Shown piece after piece: positions 59,829-64,000 of a DNA stretch of 64,000 nt. Source of the DNA: Candidatus Wallbacteria bacterium (lineage in GTDB: Bacteria > Muiribacteriota > UBA6191 > JACPRK01); contig JACQZN010000111.1 of the NCBI GenBank assembly GCA_016213845.1, forward strand, positions 124,001 to 188,000, written 5' to 3'. The notes under the pieces were generated by a model. That model did not search any database and was not told the DNA's origin. It saw only the letters and a program-made list of their open reading frames with translations. Each line of letters begins with the position of its first letter. The first letter of the stretch is position 1. Both the position numbers and the translations under genes were made by a program.

Positions 59829-62222
59829 TCACTTGGGGGAGCAGAGGATCAGCCGCAGGAGAATCGACCGCATCCGGTCCTGACTTTCGAGGAAGCGGCG
59901 CTGCGTCAGCAGGCGCCTCACGGTCAGAACGGCGCCATATCGCCCAGGCGGCAGAAGCTTTCCGGAAACCCGCGCCGATACGAGGAAATCGCCCGCGGTC
60001 TCGCCGGGGCAGTCCGGACGGACCAGGGACAGGCTGAGCAGCCCGGAGCCCGAGGACGGCGTGATGTTCAGAGCGAACGCATCCTCCGGGTCCACGTCCT
60101 TGAGCCAGGCCAGGAAGCAGGTGTCGCCAGCTGAATCCCTGGCGCCCTCGAGCGGCACGGTGAACTCGGGCACGCGGTCCGATTCCTTCAACCCGGGCGT
60201 GCTGTGGTCCACCGCCACGGCCGCCATGTACCAGGCCTGGGCATCCTTGTGGACGTAGGCGGCGTTTTCCCGGTCGTTCTTGATCAGGTCGATGGCAGGC
60301 CCGGAGAAGCCGGCGAGCCCGGCCACCTGTTCGGCCGGAAGCGTGCGCGAGACGCCCTTGGGCATCTGGGAGAACGTCGGCGTGATCGTTCCCGCGAAGG
60401 CGCGCGCTGGATCGATCGGCGAGGCCAGCCCGGCCCGCTCGTACAGCAGTCGGATGCCCTGGGCCGCGAGCACCCTGCTTGCCACGGCCTGCCGAGTCTC
60501 GAGCGGCACCTCCTGGCTGGTGAGCAGCCGGGGAACGTACTCCTCCAGCGCACCCCAGAGGGCACCGGCCGGCGTCGCCGCGAACTCGAGGCTCTCGGTC
60601 TTCAATCCGGCGATCTCCTTGGGTCCCAGCCTCCCCAGTCGCACGCCCAGGTTCATCCCCGTGGCCCGCAGGTCCAATGGAGTCAATCGCTCCAGCAAAT
60701 GCGACATCGCCTCGCGAGGGTAGAGGGTCGCCAGGTCTCGCGCGGCAAGCTTGCGGCCGACCCTGGGCAGCGCCGACGGCCCGGCGTCGAGCAGCCTGAG
60801 CAGCCCTTGGACAGCGGCCTCTCGCCCCTCGCTCACCTTCAACAGCGACGCCCGGGCGCGCGCCAGCCGCTCTGGCTCCACGACACCCAGGGCCCCGGCG
60901 CCTGCCTCCTCGATCTCGGAAAGCAAGCGGTAGAAAGCCGACATGCGGGCCAGGTCGGAAGCGGTGGTCTCGGCCTCTCGCGCAAGCGACTCCAGCCTCT
61001 GGCGCACGGCCGATCGGCCGGGTTCTTCGGCCCGCGGCGCAACGGGCTCCACCACCGGGGCGGGCTCGGCCCGCCCCCCCCGCTTCACCGCCATCGCCCC
61101 CGCGCCGGCCAGCGCCGCCAGCGCCATCAGCGCCGCCACGCCCGCGACCGGCGCCGCCCAGCTCCGGCTCGCAGGCGACGCCTTCACCAGCCTCCCCGCC
61201 GGTCGGATGGCGCTGGAGCTCCTCACGCCCACGGTCACCGTCGCGTCCGGCCGCGAGAGCTTCGCCCCGACGGAGGCCGGCCGGATCATTCCGAGCGACG
61301 TCGGCCTGCTGTCCGGCTCGGGCGCCACGTCCGTTACCACCGCAGACACCACCGTCGGCCGCGGGGCCGCGCGCACCCGGCCCGCCGCCCCCCCGAACTC
61401 GGCAAGCTGCGCTTCCAGCGCCGGCAGCACGTCCGCCGCGATCCCCGGCCGCGCCGCGTGCTCCCGGCCCAGCATCTTGCCGATCAGCGCCTCCAGCGCC
61501 GGCGTCACCGTCGGCACCTTTCCGCTCACCAGCGGCGCATCCTCGGTGGAGCGGCGCCGGAGCATCGACATCACGTCCGGCGCCGGCAGCGGCAGCTCCC
61601 CGGTCAGCATCTCGAAGAGAATCGTCCCGAGCGCATAGACGTCCACTGCCGGCCCACCGGCGTCGGAATCGAGCACCTCGGGGGCCAGGTACTCCGGCGT
61701 CCCCAGGATGACGCCCGCGCGCGTGAGCCGGCCGCGCCCCGTGTCTCGCGCGATGCCGAAGTCGATCAGCTTGGCGGTCTCGTGCGCGATCAGGATGTTG
61801 CTCGGCTTCAGATCGCGATGGACCATCCCCTGGTGGTGCACATAGACGAGGGCGTCGGCAATGTCCCGCGCGATCCCGAGCGCCTCCCGCTGAGGCAGGC
61901 AGCGCCTCCGCGCCAGCTGGTCCCGCAAGCTGACGCCTTCGATCAACTCCTCCACCAGGTATGGGTGGCCGCCCGTGCTGCCCCATGAGTAGATCTGCAC
62001 GATGTTCGGGTGGTTCAGGCTGGCCAGCATCCGCGCCTCGGCCTCGAAGCGCGCCAGCGCCTCGGGGTCGGTGAGCAGCGGAAACTTCAGCGCCACCTGG
62101 CGATCCAGCGACTTCTGCCGCGCCAGGTAGACCACCCCCATCCCGCCAGACGAAAGCTCCGAGAGCAACTCGAACTGCTCGAGGAAGTCCGGCTCGAATC
62201 GGATGCTCGGCGACTGGCCCAT
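59829..62222 (-). CDS. Large transmembrane Ser/Thr protein kinase
   Basis: 797 residues. The kinase domain (about 15-275) has LLSELSSGGMGVVYLA, QVALKFP, MVHRDLKPSNILI, LIDFGIAR and GTPEYLAPEV, all intact. A Pro/Ser/Thr-rich linker follows, then one membrane helix (PVAGVAALMALAALAGAGAMAV, about 375-400) and an outer part of about 390 residues. That part starts helical, carries IDLIKNDRENAAYVHKDAQAWYMAAVAVDH, and ends in a beta-rich domain. I do not recognise the outer domain. It is divergent from the SLH-protein gene by 118 bp, and the FHA protein downstream could read its phosphothreonines. Confidence 0.88.
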   Translation of the reverse strand: MGQSPSIRFEPDFLEQFELLSELSSGGMGVVYLARQKSLDRQVALKFPLLTDPEALARFEAEARMLASLNHPNIVQIYSWGSTGGHPYLVEELIEGVSLRDQLARRRCLPQREALGIARDIADALVYVHHQGMVHRDLKPSNILIAHETAKLIDFGIARDTGRGRLTRAGVILGTPEYLAPEVLDSDAGGPAVDVYALGTILFEMLTGELPLPAPDVMSMLRRRSTEDAPLVSGKVPTVTPALEALIGKMLGREHAARPGIAADVLPALEAQLAEFGGAAGRVRAAPRPTVVSAVVTDVAPEPDSRPTSLGMIRPASVGAKLSRPDATVTVGVRSSSAIRPAGRLVKASPASRSWAAPVAGVAALMALAALAGAGAMAVKRGGRAEPAPVVEPVAPRAEEPGRSAVRQRLESLAREAETTASDLARMSAFYRLLSEIEEAGAGALGVVEPERLARARASLLKVSEGREAAVQGLLRLLDAGPSALPRVGRKLAARDLATLYPREAMSHLLERLTPLDLRATGMNLGVRLGRLGPKEIAGLKTESLEFAATPAGALWGALEEYVPRLLTSQEVPLETRQAVASRVLAAQGIRLLYERAGLASPIDPARAFAGTITPTFSQMPKGVSRTLPAEQVAGLAGFSGPAIDLIKNDRENAAYVHKDAQAWYMAAVAVDHSTPGLKESDRVPEFTVPLEGARDSAGDTCFLAWLKDVDPEDAFALNITPSSGSGLLSLSLVRPDCPGETAGDFLVSARVSGKLLPPGRYGAVLTVRRLLTQRRFLESQDRMRSILLRLILCSPK

Positions 62223-62340
62223 CGGCGCAGGATCGTATCACGACCGCGGGGGCTCAGCCCCCCGAAGTCGACAGCCGATACTGGAGATAGCTCATTCCCT
62301 GTTCGTCCGCGCAACTGAGACGGCAAGCCGTCAACACCCA

Positions 62341-63102
62341 ATGAGACTCTCGAGCGCACTCCTGGCGATCATGCTCCTGGTGCCAGTCACCTCGGCCGCC
62401 CTGGCGGCGCCCTACCCCGTGGGCGTCGTGGTTCGGGACGGCGCCGACCCCGAATGGCCGGGCGCGCTGGTGCTGCGCGACGTGCTCCAGAAGCCGACCA
62501 TCATCGGCATTCTCCCGGAGGGCACCGAGGTCCACATCCTGCCCCACCTTTCGAATCGCACCTACAGCTATGTTGCCAGCGACGGTATCCGCGGCTGGGT
62601 GAAGCGCGAGTTCATCAAGCAGCTGCCTGGCGTCGAGCGCCCCCGCAAGGGACCCGGCTGTCCGAAGCCCATCCTCTTTTCCGACATCCCGCGAGACCAC
62701 TGGGCGCGCAAGGCCGTCGACCGCATGGTGAAGGCCGGCCTCATCTCGCGCCACACGGATCGCTTCCAGGGCAACAAGCCCGTGACGCGCTACGAATTGA
62801 CGGTGGTTCTGGACCGCGCCTACAAGCGGGTCGAGCAGTCGCGCGAGAGCATCGAGGCCCGGCTGAAGGCGCTCGAGGAGAGGCCGTCGAGCCCCGCGGC
62901 CATCGCCAGCGTACCGCAAGGCGGCAGCTACCGGGCGCTGCTGTCGCTGGCGCAGACCATCCGGTCGCTCCAGGAGCAGTCCGAGGAGCTCAAGGGCCGG
63001 CTCGACGCTCTCGATTCGAGCGGCAGCCAGGACGTGGCGCGCCAGCTCCGCATCCTGGAGCATCGGATGGACACGGTCGAGCGCGCTCTCGGCAATGGCT
63101 GA
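62341..63102 (+). CDS. Exported S-layer homology (SLH) domain protein with coiled coil
   Basis: 253 residues from the ATG at 62341. Signal peptide MRLSSALLAIMLLVPVTSAALA. An SH3-like region follows (GILPEGTEVHILPHLSNRTYSYVASDGIRGWVKREFI, about 60-98). Then one SLH domain (FSDIPRDHWARKAVDRMVKAGLI...VTRYELTVVLDRAYK, about 117-162) and a C-terminal coiled coil (RSLQEQSEELKGRLDALDSS). SLH domains tether proteins to cell-wall polymer or act in outer-membrane porins. A single SLH domain next to a coiled coil recalls the start of SLH porins. It overlaps the next gene by 8 nt. Confidence 0.82.
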   Translation: MRLSSALLAIMLLVPVTSAALAAPYPVGVVVRDGADPEWPGALVLRDVLQKPTIIGILPEGTEVHILPHLSNRTYSYVASDGIRGWVKREFIKQLPGVERPRKGPGCPKPILFSDIPRDHWARKAVDRMVKAGLISRHTDRFQGNKPVTRYELTVVLDRAYKRVEQSRESIEARLKALEERPSSPAAIASVPQGGSYRALLSLAQTIRSLQEQSEELKGRLDALDSSGSQDVARQLRILEHRMDTVERALGNG

Positions 63103-63433
63103 CAGAGCAGTGCCATTCGCCGGCGTCCTGGCCGGCCTTGTCGCACTCTCGGGGCTGGCCGAGGAGCCAGCCGCTCCCAGCGTGGCGGAGCCTGCCAGTC
63201 CGACCCGAACCGCGGGCGATTCTCGCTCTGCATCCGAAGCCCGGACGTCGAGCGTGTCCGGCTCGGTCCCACTCTCCGGCGTTGCTTTCGGGCGACCGCT
63301 GGCCGACTACCTCGCGGCCGTGCGCGACCCGAAGGCCCCCCGCGCCTCGGTGGAAGCAGCCCGCGCCCGGCTCGAGGCCGCGCTGACCCGTCACCTGCCC
63401 GGGACCCGGTCCAGAAAGCCCGGTTCGCGCTGA
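63095..63433 (+). CDS. Small exported protein, unknown
   Basis: 112 residues. A short hydrophobic N-terminal stretch (VPFAGVLAGLVALSGLA) could be a signal peptide. The middle is Ser/Ala/Pro-rich and probably disordered, and the end is a basic helix (ASVEAARARLEAALTRHLPG). No family recognised. The 8-nt overlap with the SLH gene suggests the two proteins are made together. Confidence 0.5.
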   Translation: MADRAVPFAGVLAGLVALSGLAEEPAAPSVAEPASPTRTAGDSRSASEARTSSVSGSVPLSGVAFGRPLADYLAAVRDPKAPRASVEAARARLEAALTRHLPGTRSRKPGSR

Positions 63434-63504
63434 GCCCAATCGGCCGGAAAGCCGCTCCCATGGTATATTGAGCGCGTCGGGCGCCTGGCCCGAAAGCGCT
63501 CCTC

Positions 63505-64000
63505 ATGCCTTACGTCATCTCCATCGTCGCGGCCCGGGTCGAGCGCGAGTACTTCTTCGACCGTACGCCCATCGTCATCGGCCGGTTGCCGAAGAACGAC
63601 ATCGCAATCAAGGACAACTCCGTCTCGCGCCAGCACGCGCAGATCCTGGAGACCGGGGGCCAGTACCAGGTCGAGGACCTCCACAGCACCAACTTCGTCT
63701 TTCTCAACAAGAAGAAGGTGCTGAAGAGCCCTCTCACCCACGGCGACATCGTCAACATCGGGGGCGCCGCCAATCTCATCTTCCTTCTGCACCCCGACCC
63801 GCCACTGCTGGAGAAGCTGGTGCGGGAGATCACGGACAACCCGGAGTTCAGCGCCGAGGCGCTTTCGCTCAAGCAGACGATGGCCTCGCTGGCCGACGAG
63901 ATCACGCACCAGGAGCCGTCCGAGCCGGGCGCCGCAGAGGGCCCCAAGGATACCGAGCTGGCGCGGAGCCTCGACGACTTCCAGGCGCTGCTGGAGATCA
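63505..64000 (+). CDS. FHA-domain protein (partial, runs off the window)
   Basis: 165 residues are present and the frame is still open at 64000. The FHA domain occupies about 5-95: IVIGRLPKNDIAIKDNSVSRQHAQI holds the phosphothreonine-binding Gly-Arg, Ser-Arg and His. The later Asn loop reads LHSTNFVFLNKKKV instead of the common S-x-N-G-T-x-V-N. FHA domains bind phosphothreonine on targets of Ser/Thr kinases such as the one encoded at 59829. What follows the domain is acidic and helical and may lead to another domain outside the window. Confidence 0.88.
   Translation, partial: MPYVISIVAARVEREYFFDRTPIVIGRLPKNDIAIKDNSVSRQHAQILETGGQYQVEDLHSTNFVFLNKKKVLKSPLTHGDIVNIGGAANLIFLLHPDPPLLEKLVREITDNPEFSAEALSLKQTMASLADEITHQEPSEPGAAEGPKDTELARSLDDFQALLEI

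Noticed and set aside
58645..62241. A very long open frame (about 1198 codons) on the minus strand overlapping three genes
   Set aside because: It is the shadow frame of the Ser/Thr kinase and the saccharopine-dehydrogenase-like gene. Its protein is a low-complexity Arg/Ala/Gly string with no motif, while the other frame has intact kinase motifs.

Overview
The window is a chromosome segment from a high-G+C bacterium with a strong G/C third-codon bias. It is probably an uncultured Gram-negative-type lineage. Type IV/Tad pilus genes, sigma-54 activators, eukaryote-like Ser/Thr kinases, an FHA protein, an S-layer-homology protein and a CIRCE-controlled hrcA-grpE-dnaK-dnaJ cluster would fit Myxococcota, Methylomirabilota/Rokubacteria-like or other deep high-GC phyla. 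Nothing in the sequence fixes the phylum. There is no rRNA, prophage, CRISPR array or complete IS. One tRNA-Arg(UCU) is present.

Layout. 1-600: tail of an ECF-like sigma factor, a small zinc-finger anti-sigma protein and the tRNA. 600-6519 (minus): an inorganic-carbon uptake operon of dabA, dabB and an extra NuoM/N-like gene. 6681-8591: a sensorless sigma-54 activator and a receiver-like protein, with a cluster of TGCCGAWTCGGCA palindromes between them. 9250-16865 (plus): a six-gene Hyf-like (hydrogenase-4-related) membrane complex whose large subunit lacks the NiFe cysteines and whose ferredoxin and NuoB-like subunits are fused. 16894-19883: a secreted EEP-family phosphohydrolase, a cytidylate-kinase-like protein and a dipeptide epimerase-like enolase. 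20131-27157: typA and the heat-shock cluster. 27284-30428: tadA-tadB-tadC. 30732-41170: two facing clusters of pseudopilin-type genes, interrupted by a SET-domain methyltransferase and an MFS transporter. 41241-52284: a signalling region with a MerR regulator, a PAS/GAF hybrid histidine kinase, a GAF sigma-54 activator, a HEAT-repeat/FecR-like membrane protein and two divergent Ser/Thr kinases. 52599-59777: a lysine-rich H1-like protein, an orphan DNA methyltransferase, a hydroxybenzoyl-CoA-reductase-type molybdenum enzyme (three subunits), purU and a saccharopine-dehydrogenase-like oxidoreductase. 59829-64000: a third Ser/Thr kinase, an SLH protein, a small exported protein and an FHA protein cut by the window end.

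How it may work together (inference). The Dab proteins and the Hyf-like complex are both built on NuoL/M-type ion-translocating subunits and flank one sigma-54 activator, so the first 17 kb looks like one bioenergetic island coupling ion gradient, low-potential electrons and CO2/bicarbonate uptake. The molybdenum reductase also needs low-potential electrons. The kinases, FHA protein, sigma-54 activators and HEAT/FecR protein suggest phosphorylation-based control of surface structures.

Intergenic DNA is rich in dispersed repeats: a REP-like TTCGA-CTCAGG family, a GTGGCGTSTACCTGT hairpin family, two different long near-perfect hairpins (46.1 kb and 57.7 kb), and hairpin-dense mosaics at 8.6-9.2 kb and 19.9-20.1 kb.
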